Assembly: GCF_003347605.1 (NCBI RefSeq)
Contig: NZ_QDFZ01000022.1
Location: forward strand, 19,762 to 83,761
Length of the DNA stretch: 64,000 nucleotides
From: Chryseobacterium sp. KLBC 52
GTDB lineage: Bacteria; Bacteroidota; Bacteroidia; Flavobacteriales; Weeksellaceae
Reading direction: 5' to 3'
Under the pieces are notes generated by a model that saw nothing but the letters and a program-made list of their open reading frames with translations, did no database searches and was not told where the DNA came from. The position numbers were made by a program, and so were the translations under genes. Positions 52,516-60,306 of the stretch are shown here, piece by piece (the first letter of the stretch is position 1; every line of letters starts with the position of its first letter).

Positions 52516-54798
52516 ATGAAGTTTATATTTTCTACTTGCTTACTGTTATTACAGGCCTGGGCGTTAGGTCAGAACGTATCTGCCGTAGACTATGTTAATC
52601 CTTTGATGGGAACCCAATCCAAACCTTCATTATCCAATGGAAATACCTATCCGGCAGTCGGACTTCCTTGGGGAATGAATATATGGACACCACAAACTGG
52701 TAAAATGGGCGATGGATGGGCATATACCTACGATGCAGATAAAATAAAAGGATTTAAACAAACCCACCAACCTTCTCCATGGATGAACGATTATGGCGCT
52801 TTTGCCATCATGCCGGGAGTTGGAAAAGTGAAATTTAAAGAAGACGAAAGAGCAAGCTGGTTCAGCCATAAAGCTGAGGTGACCACGCCTTACTTTTATA
52901 GTGTTTATCTGGCGGATATCAATGTTACTACAGAGTTCACTCCTACAGAAAGAGCTTCTTATTTTAAATTTGATTTTCCAAAGACAGACAGCGCTTATGT
53001 CGTTGTTGATGCATTAAACAAAGGTTCTTATATCAAGATTTTACCAAAAGAAAGAAAAATCCTGGGATATACAACGAGATATTCTACTGGGAAATATGAG
53101 AATTTTAAAAACTACTTTGTCATTCAGTTTGATAAAGATTTTGAACTGACAAAAACCTGGAAAGACGATAAACTGGTAAATGATCAGTTAGAAATTACCA
53201 GTGATCACACCGGAGCTGTAGTAGGATTTAAGCTTAAAAATAAAGAAACGGTTTACGCAAAAGTAGCTTCTTCATTCATCAGCTTTGAACAGGCAGAACT
53301 GAATCTGAAAAGAGAAATCGGAAACAGAAATTTTGAACAGGTAAAAACCGATGCTAAAAATATCTGGAACAAAACTTTAGGAAAAATAGAAGTAAAAGGA
53401 GGGACTGATCAACAGATGAGAACCTTTTATTCTTCTCTATACAGAACTTTATTCTTCCCACAAAAGTTATATGAAATAGATGCCCAGAACAAAATAAAAC
53501 ACTGGAGTCCTTACAATGGAAAAATTGTTGACGGAAGAATGTTTGCAGGAACAGGTTTCTGGGATACTTTCCGAGCTCTATATCCTTTCCTGAATCTTGT
53601 GTATCCAAGCATTAATGTGGAAATGCAGGAAGGACTGGCCAATGCTTACAAAGAAGGAGGTTTCTTACCAGAGTGGAGCAGTCCGGGATATTCTGATATT
53701 ATGATTGGAAATAATTCTGCATCCGTAGTGGCAGATGCTTACATCAAAGGACTTCGCGGATATGATACAGAAGCGCTGTGGCAGGCTGTAAAGCACGGAG
53801 CAAACAATGAAGGTCCTATAGAAGCTGTGGGCCGCGCGGGAGTAAAGTATTATAATGAATTAGGCTATGTTCCTTACGATGTAAAGATCAATGAAAATGC
53901 AGCAAGAACATTAGAATACGCTTACGATGATTTTTCAATCTATCAGTTAGGAAAAGCATTAGGAAAACCTGCTTCAGAAATTGATATCTATAAGAAAAGA
54001 GCCTATAATTACAAAAATGTATTTGATAAGGAAACAGGCTTAATGCGTGGTAAAAATAAAGATGGTAACTTCCAGAAACCTTTCAATCCTTTCAAATGGG
54101 GAGATGCTTTCACGGAAGGAAACAGCTGGCATTATACATGGTCGGTTTTCCAGGATATTGACGGTCTGGCAGAATTGATGGGCGGAAAAAAGAAATTTGA
54201 AGCCAAATTAGATGAAGTATTCTCATTGCCTCCGGTTTTTGATGACAGTTATTACGGAGGCGTGATCCACGAAATCAGAGAAATGCAGATTATGAACATG
54301 GGACAGTACGCCCACGGAAACCAGCCTATCCAGCACATGATTTATCTGTACAACTATGCAGGAGCTCCTTACAAAACTCAATATTGGGCGAGACAGGTGA
54401 TGAATAAATTGTATCATGCAACTCCGGATGGATATTGCGGTGATGAAGATAACGGGCAGACTTCTGCGTGGTATATTTTCTCAGCTCTAGGTTTTTATCC
54501 GGTGACGCCAGCAACGGATCAATATGTGTTGGGGGCACCATTATTTAAAGAAGCTACCATCCATTTGGAGAATGGTAAGAAAATTGAAATAAAAGCTCCG
54601 GAAAACAACGTAGAAAATCTATATGTAAAATCATTGAATGTAAACCAACAGTCTTATTCCAAAAACTGGCTGAGCCATAAAGAACTGATGAAGGGAGCCG
54701 TTTTAGACTTTAAAATGGATAGCAAGCCCAACAAGGAAAGGGGTTCACAGGAAAAAGACTTTCCATATTCAATGTCAAAAGAAGAATCAAATAAATAA
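52516..54798 (+). CDS. GH92 alpha-mannosidase (complete catalytic set)
   Basis: A 760-residue exported GH92 enzyme. Signal peptide to LGQ; VNPLMGTQSKPSLSNGNTYPAVGLPWGMNIWTPQ is the family opening; the general acid is Glu534 in TEGNSWHYTW and the base region is GDEDNGQTSAWYIFSALGFYPV (Asp643, Asp645). Inverting, calcium-dependent exo-alpha-mannosidase acting on alpha-1,2 or alpha-1,3 mannose is expected. It differs strongly from the first GH92 of the locus, so the two are not recent duplicates. Confidence 0.93.
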   Translation: MKFIFSTCLLLLQAWALGQNVSAVDYVNPLMGTQSKPSLSNGNTYPAVGLPWGMNIWTPQTGKMGDGWAYTYDADKIKGFKQTHQPSPWMNDYGAFAIMPGVGKVKFKEDERASWFSHKAEVTTPYFYSVYLADINVTTEFTPTERASYFKFDFPKTDSAYVVVDALNKGSYIKILPKERKILGYTTRYSTGKYENFKNYFVIQFDKDFELTKTWKDDKLVNDQLEITSDHTGAVVGFKLKNKETVYAKVASSFISFEQAELNLKREIGNRNFEQVKTDAKNIWNKTLGKIEVKGGTDQQMRTFYSSLYRTLFFPQKLYEIDAQNKIKHWSPYNGKIVDGRMFAGTGFWDTFRALYPFLNLVYPSINVEMQEGLANAYKEGGFLPEWSSPGYSDIMIGNNSASVVADAYIKGLRGYDTEALWQAVKHGANNEGPIEAVGRAGVKYYNELGYVPYDVKINENAARTLEYAYDDFSIYQLGKALGKPASEIDIYKKRAYNYKNVFDKETGLMRGKNKDGNFQKPFNPFKWGDAFTEGNSWHYTWSVFQDIDGLAELMGGKKKFEAKLDEVFSLPPVFDDSYYGGVIHEIREMQIMNMGQYAHGNQPIQHMIYLYNYAGAPYKTQYWARQVMNKLYHATPDGYCGDEDNGQTSAWYIFSALGFYPVTPATDQYVLGAPLFKEATIHLENGKKIEIKAPENNVENLYVKSLNVNQQSYSKNWLSHKELMKGAVLDFKMDSKPNKERGSQEKDFPYSMSKEESNK

Positions 54799-54822
54799 AT
54801 TTTAAATTAAAAATATAGCTGT

Positions 54823-55320
54823 ATGAGTACAGAAAAAAAAGAAATATTCGATAGAGTAGAGAGCATGTTGCAAGGACAAGGTTTTAACATCGCAGCAAAA
54901 GATGATACAAGGCCGTGGGGAGGTTTCTTTGTGATTGATGAAACACAGGCACAGGATTTTGCTAACCAATATTTCGATGGGATTGATGTAGACAACCTGA
55001 GAATAGGAGGAAAGCTGAGCCCGAAAATTCTTATCGTAGCTCCGGAAGCAAGATTAAGCTGGCAATACCACCACAGAAGAGCTGAAATCTGGCAGGTTGT
55101 AGAAGGAACGGTAGGAATCAAAAGAAGCAATACCGATGAAGAAGGAGAGTTGGGAGAATACGGCCCGAAAGATCAGGTGAAACTTCAGCAGGGCGAAAGA
55201 CACAGATTAATTGGTCTTGCAGGCTGGGGAATTGTAGCTGAAATCTGGCAGCATACCGATGCATCCAATCCGTCAGATGAAGATGATATCGTAAGAGTAC
55301 AGGACGACTTTGGAAGATAA
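54823..55320 (+). CDS. Cupin, mannose-6-phosphate-isomerase type II-like
   Basis: A 165-residue cytosolic cupin. EARLSWQYHHRRAEIWQVVEGTVGI and QVKLQQGERHRLIGLAGWGIVAEIWQH contain the metal-binding His/Glu of the cupin fold in the arrangement of type II phosphomannose isomerase C-terminal domains (RPWGGFF resembles the RPWG start). It likely isomerises mannose-6-phosphate to fructose-6-phosphate, closing the pathway, though binding of another sugar is possible. Last gene of the locus, ended by a strong terminator. Confidence 0.8.
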   Translation: MSTEKKEIFDRVESMLQGQGFNIAAKDDTRPWGGFFVIDETQAQDFANQYFDGIDVDNLRIGGKLSPKILIVAPEARLSWQYHHRRAEIWQVVEGTVGIKRSNTDEEGELGEYGPKDQVKLQQGERHRLIGLAGWGIVAEIWQHTDASNPSDEDDIVRVQDDFGR

Positions 55321-55322
55321 AT

Positions 55323-55353
55323 AAAAATTCCGCTTCATTGAAGCGGAATTTTT
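55323..55353 (+). terminator. Terminator of the N-glycan locus
   Basis: AAAAATTCCGCTTC and GAAGCGGAATTTTT form a perfect 14-bp stem with an ATT loop. It lies a few bases past the cupin stop. Confidence 0.85.
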
Positions 55354-55363
55354 ATTGGTAAGG

Positions 55364-55579
55364 AAGCTTGAGGCTGGAAGAGGGGAGTTACTGGTGGTTT
55401 TCAAAACTTTTATATTTTCCCCGCTGTGAGTGGCGAATTTTACTTGATTGTGGTAAAAATCAAACCTTATAGGTTTCTGAAACCTATAAGGTTTTTATGT
55501 ATTCAGCTATTATCCTCAATAAGATAAAACTTTACTTGATTGTAGGTACACTCAGCATTATTCTTCCAGCCTCCAGCTT
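55364..55579. repeat. Composite repeat between two inverted 19-base ends
   Basis: AAGCTTGAGGCTGGAAGAG (55364-55382) faces TTCTTCCAGCCTCCAGCTT (55561-55579), 17 of 19 bases complementary. Inside are the palindrome at 55462-55494 and a 13-base direct repeat TTTACTTGATTGT at 55439 and 55531. No gene is present. The right arm abuts the stop codon of the TonB receptor. It looks like a small dispersed non-coding element. Confidence 0.5.
55462..55494. repeat. Palindromic repeat, AGGTTT-AAACCT family
   Basis: AAACCTTATAGGTTT and AAACCTATAAGGTTT, 15-base arms with a CTG loop. Related in form to the copies at 17624, 18424 and 41881. Confidence 0.6.
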
Positions 55580-58285
55580 TTAAAACGTCACATCCAGTCC
55601 TACATAGAAGTTCGCTTTCATAATCGGAGCGTATACCATTCCTCCGTCAAAATAGCTTCCGAAAGGATTTTTAAAATCTACAATCGCATTTTTCTGATAG
55701 TAAGAAGTTAGGTTTTCTCCTCCTACATAAGCTCTGATTTTTTTATTGAAATTTCTTGAGATTTGAGCATTAAGAACTACATACGATTCCGAATACGTTG
55801 GCAGTTGAAACTCTGCCGGATTCGTTGAAGTATCAGGAAGTCTTTGTTTTCCAACCCAGTTTAAAGTCGTATCAAAACTCCAGAATCCGCCATTATCATT
55901 TTTATTGGTCGAATAGGCCAGATTCACAAAACCTCTGTGCTTCGCCATAAAAGGAACTTCTCTTCTTCCGCCGATATAATCAGCCTGCACATCATAATAT
56001 TTATAAGCCAGTCTTACTTCAAGATTTTTGACAGGCATGAAATCCCATTGAGTCTGGAATGAATTCGCAAAAGACTTTCCATCCAGATTATAGAAGGTCA
56101 GCTGTTGAGGAGATTGATCCAGATCTACCAATACCTGATCCTGGAAATCTGTTCTGAAGAAGTCAGCAACAATGCTTGATTTTCTTCCAAATAATTTGAA
56201 TTCCTGTTGTAAACTCGCGCCATAATTCCATGCGATTTCAGGTCTTAATCCATAAATATTTCCTCCGTTAGGCAAAATATTAATTGCTCTGTTGGAAGCA
56301 AAATACTGCTGGCTTTCCGCAAATACATTCGCTGTTCTGAATCCTCTTCCCGCAGAAAGTCTTAAAATAGTCTGAGGGGTGAAATCATACTTGAAATTAA
56401 GTCTTGGTGTAAACTGAGTTCCTGCAAGATTGTGAAAATCTACTCTTGAACCTGCTACTAAAGTATATTTTAAACCTGTTAAAGTATATTCAGCAAAAAT
56501 TCCGGGTACAATTTCATTTCTTCTCATATCATCCAGCAAATACGTTTCTTTATAACCGTCATACAAGAAACTTGCTCCAGCCTTATACTTGTGGTTGGTA
56601 TTTCCGATGATGCTTTCAAAAATTAAATTGGAATAATAAGTATGCTGTTGTCCCGCATAATTTCTCAATCCGAAAAAGCTGTCCTGTTGGTGATACACAT
56701 ACTGGTTCATCCATCCGATACTCTGGTAAGGTTTTCCTTTAAAAACATACCCTGTTTTATTCCAGACCTGAAATCTTGAAATGTCGATTCCTACCCCATA
56801 AAAAGGTTGCTTATCCTGACCCAGTTTTTTATCAAAACCAATCTGTCCTGCCGTTCTTTCATCTCTGATAAAATTAATTCCAAAGTGAGACCCGAATCCC
56901 GACTTTTCAAGATCATTATAATTCAGTAAATATGCTGCATTGATCTGTGTTCCTTTTGGTCTGTCCAGAAAACCGTCATGGTTCATATCCGTATTTCCAA
57001 ACGTTCCGTTTCCATGCAGAAGGAAAGTTTGTGACCATTTATCGTTGATCGGAGAAACATTGGTAATATTGATTTCTGCTCTGCCGTTGAAGTCAGAAAA
57101 AAGGTTCAGCGACGTTTCAGGTGTCTTGGCATTCTTTAAAAGCTCAGTATTGATCTGTCCTGTGATACTCTCATAACCGTTCGTTACGGTACTTCCTCCT
57201 TTGGTAAGCTGGATGCTTTCAATCCATCTTCCCGGGATAAAATTTAATCCATAGGCAGAAGCCAATCCTCTGATTTCAGGTAGTTGTTCCTTCGTTAAGC
57301 TGGTATATTTTTGATCCAGACCAAGCATTTTCAACTGTTTTGTTCCGGTAACCGCATTACTGAAAGAAACATCTACCGTTGCATTGGTTTCGAAGCTCTC
57401 AGAAAGATTACAGCAAGCAGCCTTTAAAAGCTCTTTTTTATCAATATTAAAAACAAGTCCGGCTTCTTTCTTGCTTAAAGCTGTGGCTGCCTTAGAACCT
57501 GTTACAACAACTCCGTCAATGTTTTTTTCATGTTGAGAATGATCCTCTTTAGCTGGTGAAGTCTCATTGTCTTTATGATCTTCATGCTTTGTTGCTTCCT
57601 CGTAATGCACTTTTGGATTGGGTTCACCAAAAGTAAAGTCTCTGTCATATAAGCAACATCCCGGAAGTCCGTTGTAAACTGCATCAGAAGCTTTGTATTT
57701 TTCATTATCATGTCCTGCATCAGCAATTGCTTTTAAAATCTTATCCGATGAGGTTTTTGAAGGATCAAAATTTAAAGTAACCGTTTGTTTCTCTGCATTC
57801 CATTCCGCAGTATTGGCTCCGGCATCTTTGGATGCTTTTTCAATTCTGGCTTTGCAAGAAGCACAGTTTCCTCTTACATAGAATTCATTCTCTTTTTTAG
57901 CGGAAATAGTAGCCTCTGCATGGTGCTCATGGTTGGTTTCTGACTGTGAAGGCTGGAGATCTCTGTCGTAATGACAACATCCCGGAAGTCCTTCATAGGT
58001 TGTATCAGGCGCTTTGAATTTCTCATTATCATGACCTGCTTCAGCTACCTTCTTCAGAATATCATCAGCGGATGCTTTGTCTGTTTCAAAGGTTAACGTT
58101 TGAAGATCAATGGAGTAAACTGCCGTTTTTGCACCCGCTTTTTTTGCAGCACTTTCAATTCTTGTTTTGCACATTTCACAGTTCCCCTTTACCTTGAACT
58201 GATTTTTTGAAAGTGTCTGAGCAGATATATATTGTGTAAATAGGAATAATGCACCAAGTATCAACCTGGAAATATATAATTTCAT
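55580..58285 (-). CDS. TonB-dependent receptor with two N-terminal HMA domains
   Basis: A 901-residue outer-membrane receptor with an unusual front end. After the signal peptide (to SAQ) come two heavy-metal-associated modules: CEMC at 36-39 with a GCCHYDRD tail (103-108), and CASC at 141-144 with GCCLYDRD (210-215). A His/Asp/Glu-rich linker follows (about 226-254). The TonB box is near NIDGVVVTGS (255-263), a third CC pair is in AACCNLSESFETNATVDVSF (291-292), and the rest is a plug and barrel. The plug and AACCNLSESF segment resemble receptors found near copper genes. Copper or related metal uptake or sensing at the outer membrane is inferred. Third gene of a minus-strand operon. Confidence 0.88.
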   Translation of the reverse strand: MKLYISRLILGALFLFTQYISAQTLSKNQFKVKGNCEMCKTRIESAAKKAGAKTAVYSIDLQTLTFETDKASADDILKKVAEAGHDNEKFKAPDTTYEGLPGCCHYDRDLQPSQSETNHEHHAEATISAKKENEFYVRGNCASCKARIEKASKDAGANTAEWNAEKQTVTLNFDPSKTSSDKILKAIADAGHDNEKYKASDAVYNGLPGCCLYDRDFTFGEPNPKVHYEEATKHEDHKDNETSPAKEDHSQHEKNIDGVVVTGSKAATALSKKEAGLVFNIDKKELLKAACCNLSESFETNATVDVSFSNAVTGTKQLKMLGLDQKYTSLTKEQLPEIRGLASAYGLNFIPGRWIESIQLTKGGSTVTNGYESITGQINTELLKNAKTPETSLNLFSDFNGRAEINITNVSPINDKWSQTFLLHGNGTFGNTDMNHDGFLDRPKGTQINAAYLLNYNDLEKSGFGSHFGINFIRDERTAGQIGFDKKLGQDKQPFYGVGIDISRFQVWNKTGYVFKGKPYQSIGWMNQYVYHQQDSFFGLRNYAGQQHTYYSNLIFESIIGNTNHKYKAGASFLYDGYKETYLLDDMRRNEIVPGIFAEYTLTGLKYTLVAGSRVDFHNLAGTQFTPRLNFKYDFTPQTILRLSAGRGFRTANVFAESQQYFASNRAINILPNGGNIYGLRPEIAWNYGASLQQEFKLFGRKSSIVADFFRTDFQDQVLVDLDQSPQQLTFYNLDGKSFANSFQTQWDFMPVKNLEVRLAYKYYDVQADYIGGRREVPFMAKHRGFVNLAYSTNKNDNGGFWSFDTTLNWVGKQRLPDTSTNPAEFQLPTYSESYVVLNAQISRNFNKKIRAYVGGENLTSYYQKNAIVDFKNPFGSYFDGGMVYAPIMKANFYVGLDVTF

Positions 58286-58354
58286 TTTGTTTAAAAGTTT
58301 AAATTAATTAAAAAACAGTTCACTATAGAACATAATGAACCCTGGATATTTTAA

Positions 58355-58717
58355 TTAACCTATCTTGGGCGGCTGCCAGATTTCTTTTAAACGGTCAGAA
58401 AGATAAGGATCTGAATATTGGAACTGAGGATTCTTATTCGCTTTGTAATAAGACAGTTCCAAACGTAGATTTTTTGAGAAAGGGGTTTCAATAAAAGTAT
58501 AACAGGCAACACATGATGAGCAGCAGTCATCTTTACATGATTTTGTTTTATCATGGTTGCTGTCCTTTTTTGAAGAATGATTTTTACAGCAGTCCATTTT
58601 TTTGGAAGACTCTGCTTTACAGCATGTTTCCTGCATTCCCTGCGCATAGAAATCGTCCTTAGGAATCAGAAAGACTCCCAGGCAAAACACTATGGCAAGT
58701 ATGTGAAACAGCTTCAT
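58355..58717 (-). CDS. Small exported Cys-rich protein
   Basis: A 120-residue protein: N-terminal membrane or signal segment (MKLFHILAIVFCLGVFLIP), then a Cys-rich core (nine cysteines between residues 32 and 72, including CC pairs and CKDDCCSSC) with Lys/His/Asp residues, and a short tail ending IWQPPKIG. ATG 58717 is chosen because it begins the hydrophobic leader; the frame starts further up at 58756. It follows the repeat lipoprotein by 19 bases and precedes the TonB receptor by 69. A metal-binding accessory role is inferred. Confidence 0.72.
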   Translation of the reverse strand: MKLFHILAIVFCLGVFLIPKDDFYAQGMQETCCKAESSKKMDCCKNHSSKKDSNHDKTKSCKDDCCSSCVACYTFIETPFSKNLRLELSYYKANKNPQFQYSDPYLSDRLKEIWQPPKIG

Positions 58718-58736
58718 TTCTGCAAAAATACAAAAT

Positions 58737-59387
58737 TTATGGCAAAGGATCACCAACTTTTAGAGAGCAGCTGTGCCAAGGTTCCCCGTGTGCCGGATTC
58801 AGTTTGGGTTTTTCGCCCATCGCCAGATTCTGTGCAGCAGGTGCAGGAGCCGGACTTTGGGAAGGCTGAACTACATTTTGTGCTGGCTGTGGTGCAGGAG
58901 CGGGTTTACTGTTTAAGGGCTGACCTACGGCAATATCACAACGATGTCCGGGCTGTCCGTGCGGAGGGTTCATTCCCGGAGCGGTTTTTACCTGTTTCCC
59001 GTTATTATCAAGGGTGATTTTTCCTGGTGATACGGCATTCGGATCAATCTGGATGGTATTGCCTCCGCTCACGTTTACATTTTGTGTAGCGGGAGTAGCT
59101 GCAGCAGGTTGACCATTTAAAGGTTGTCCTACCGGAATATCGCATCGGTGTCCCGGTTGCCCGTGTGGAGGATTCATTCCCGGAGCGGTAGCCATAGGAG
59201 CAGGAGTAGCGTTGGACTGGATGCCTGCCTGTTCCATCAGAGCCGTTTTTGAGGTGGTATTGAGAGCTACGTTGGGCTGGCCAGCGTTGGCTTCTTCTTT
59301 TAAGTAAGTAGCTCTTTCATCTTTTTTACAAGATGTAGCTAAGAGTGATATGGTGATCAAACCTATAAATGTATTCTTCATATCCAT
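58737..59387 (-). CDS. Lipoprotein with HGQPGHRCDI repeats
   Basis: A 216-residue Pro/Ala-rich lipoprotein: FIGLITISLLATSC puts the lipidated cysteine at residue 20. Two near-identical repeats centre on PPHGQPGHRCDI (residues 73-84 and 141-152), each followed by VGQPLN; a degenerate third is LNPAHGEPWHSCSLKVGDPL (196-215). Each repeat offers His, His and Cys, a possible metal site. Linkers are Pro/Ala/Gln-rich. ATG 59381 would also be a plausible start. First gene of the operon with the Cys-rich protein and HMA-TonB receptor. I know of no characterised function. Confidence 0.72.
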   Translation of the reverse strand: MDMKNTFIGLITISLLATSCKKDERATYLKEEANAGQPNVALNTTSKTALMEQAGIQSNATPAPMATAPGMNPPHGQPGHRCDIPVGQPLNGQPAAATPATQNVNVSGGNTIQIDPNAVSPGKITLDNNGKQVKTAPGMNPPHGQPGHRCDIAVGQPLNSKPAPAPQPAQNVVQPSQSPAPAPAAQNLAMGEKPKLNPAHGEPWHSCSLKVGDPLP

Positions 59388-59397
59388 GGGTATGAAA

Positions 59398-59435
59398 CAA
59401 AATTAGCAAAACATTTCAATTGTTTTGCTAATTTT
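59398..59435. promoter_or_regulatory. Hairpin with embedded -7 element before the repeat lipoprotein
   Basis: A perfect 15-bp stem AAAATTAGCAAAACA/TGTTTTGCTAATTTT with a 7-base loop. On the minus strand TAATTTTG (59405-59398) matches TAnnTTTG and would start transcription within about ten bases of the ATG. It may end the response-regulator message and start the metal operon. Confidence 0.45.
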
Positions 59436-59458
59436 ATACTTATAATTTGATTTTTAGA

Positions 59459-60145
59459 TTAATTTTTTACCAAAAGTCTAAATCCTTCTCCATGAACGTT
59501 GATAATTTCCAATCCTTCGTCGTCTTTTAATAACTTACGAAGCTTAGCAATATAAACGTCCATACTTCTTGCTGTAAAATAATTTTCCTTTTTCCAGATC
59601 TTTCTTAAAGCAAGATCTCTCGGCATGAAATCGTTTCTGTGGATGCAAAGAAGTTTTAATAATTCATTTTCTTTAGGAGAAAGTTTATATTCTTTATCAC
59701 CAACTTTCAGCTGTCTCAACATAGAGTCGAAGAAAATATTGCTGATTTTAAACTGCTCCTGTTCTTCATTTTCCAAAGTAGAACTTCTCTGAAGAATTGC
59801 TTTTATTTTGTATAAAAGTAGCTCAGTATCAAATGGCTTTGTAATATAATCATCTGCACCCAGCTGATATCCCTTCAGGATATCTTCTCTCATGTTTCTT
59901 GCAGTAAGGAAAATGATAGGTGTATTTTTATCAATCTTTTTTACGTCTTCCGCTAATGAAAATCCATCTTTTTTAGGCATCATTACGTCAAATATGCAGA
60001 TATCGAATTCATTTTCTGTAAATTCTTTAAGTCCCTGCTCCCCGTCAGTGGCAAGAGTCACTTCAAAATTATTGATGGTCAAATAATCTTTAAGCACTGC
60101 CCCGAAACTCTGATCGTCCTCTACTAATAATATTCTGTTGCTCAT
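59459..60145 (-). CDS. rprY: RprY-like OmpR-family response regulator
   Basis: A 228-residue regulator: receiver with Asp in ICIFDVMMPKKDG and Lys in DYITKPFDTELLLYK; C-terminal OmpR winged helix (KLSPKENELLKLLCIHRNDFMPRDLALRKIW, SMDVYIAKLRKLL). Its pairing with a long-sensor kinase whose N terminus matches RprX suggests the RprXY system of Bacteroidota. It lies 161 bases downstream of the kinase on the same strand. Gene symbol is by resemblance only. Confidence 0.88.
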   Translation of the reverse strand: MSNRILLVEDDQSFGAVLKDYLTINNFEVTLATDGEQGLKEFTENEFDICIFDVMMPKKDGFSLAEDVKKIDKNTPIIFLTARNMREDILKGYQLGADDYITKPFDTELLLYKIKAILQRSSTLENEEQEQFKISNIFFDSMLRQLKVGDKEYKLSPKENELLKLLCIHRNDFMPRDLALRKIWKKENYFTARSMDVYIAKLRKLLKDDEGLEIINVHGEGFRLLVKN

Positions 60146-60306
60146 AATTTTAATAATTAAAAATTAACAATTAAGAATGAACTTCCTCACTCTATCTTCT
60201 ATATTTTGATATTTGGTTACACTTTTTATAATTGATGAATGATCATTGATAATTGATGTGAAGGAGAAGTTTTTTCATTCATCGATTATCATCTATCATT
60301 TATTTT

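Noticed and set aside
60146..60306. Possible CRISPR or tandem repeat (ATTGATGAATGATC, ATTGATAATTGATG)
   Set aside because: The units are short, degenerate and AT-rich without regular repeat-spacer spacing; no cas genes are present.
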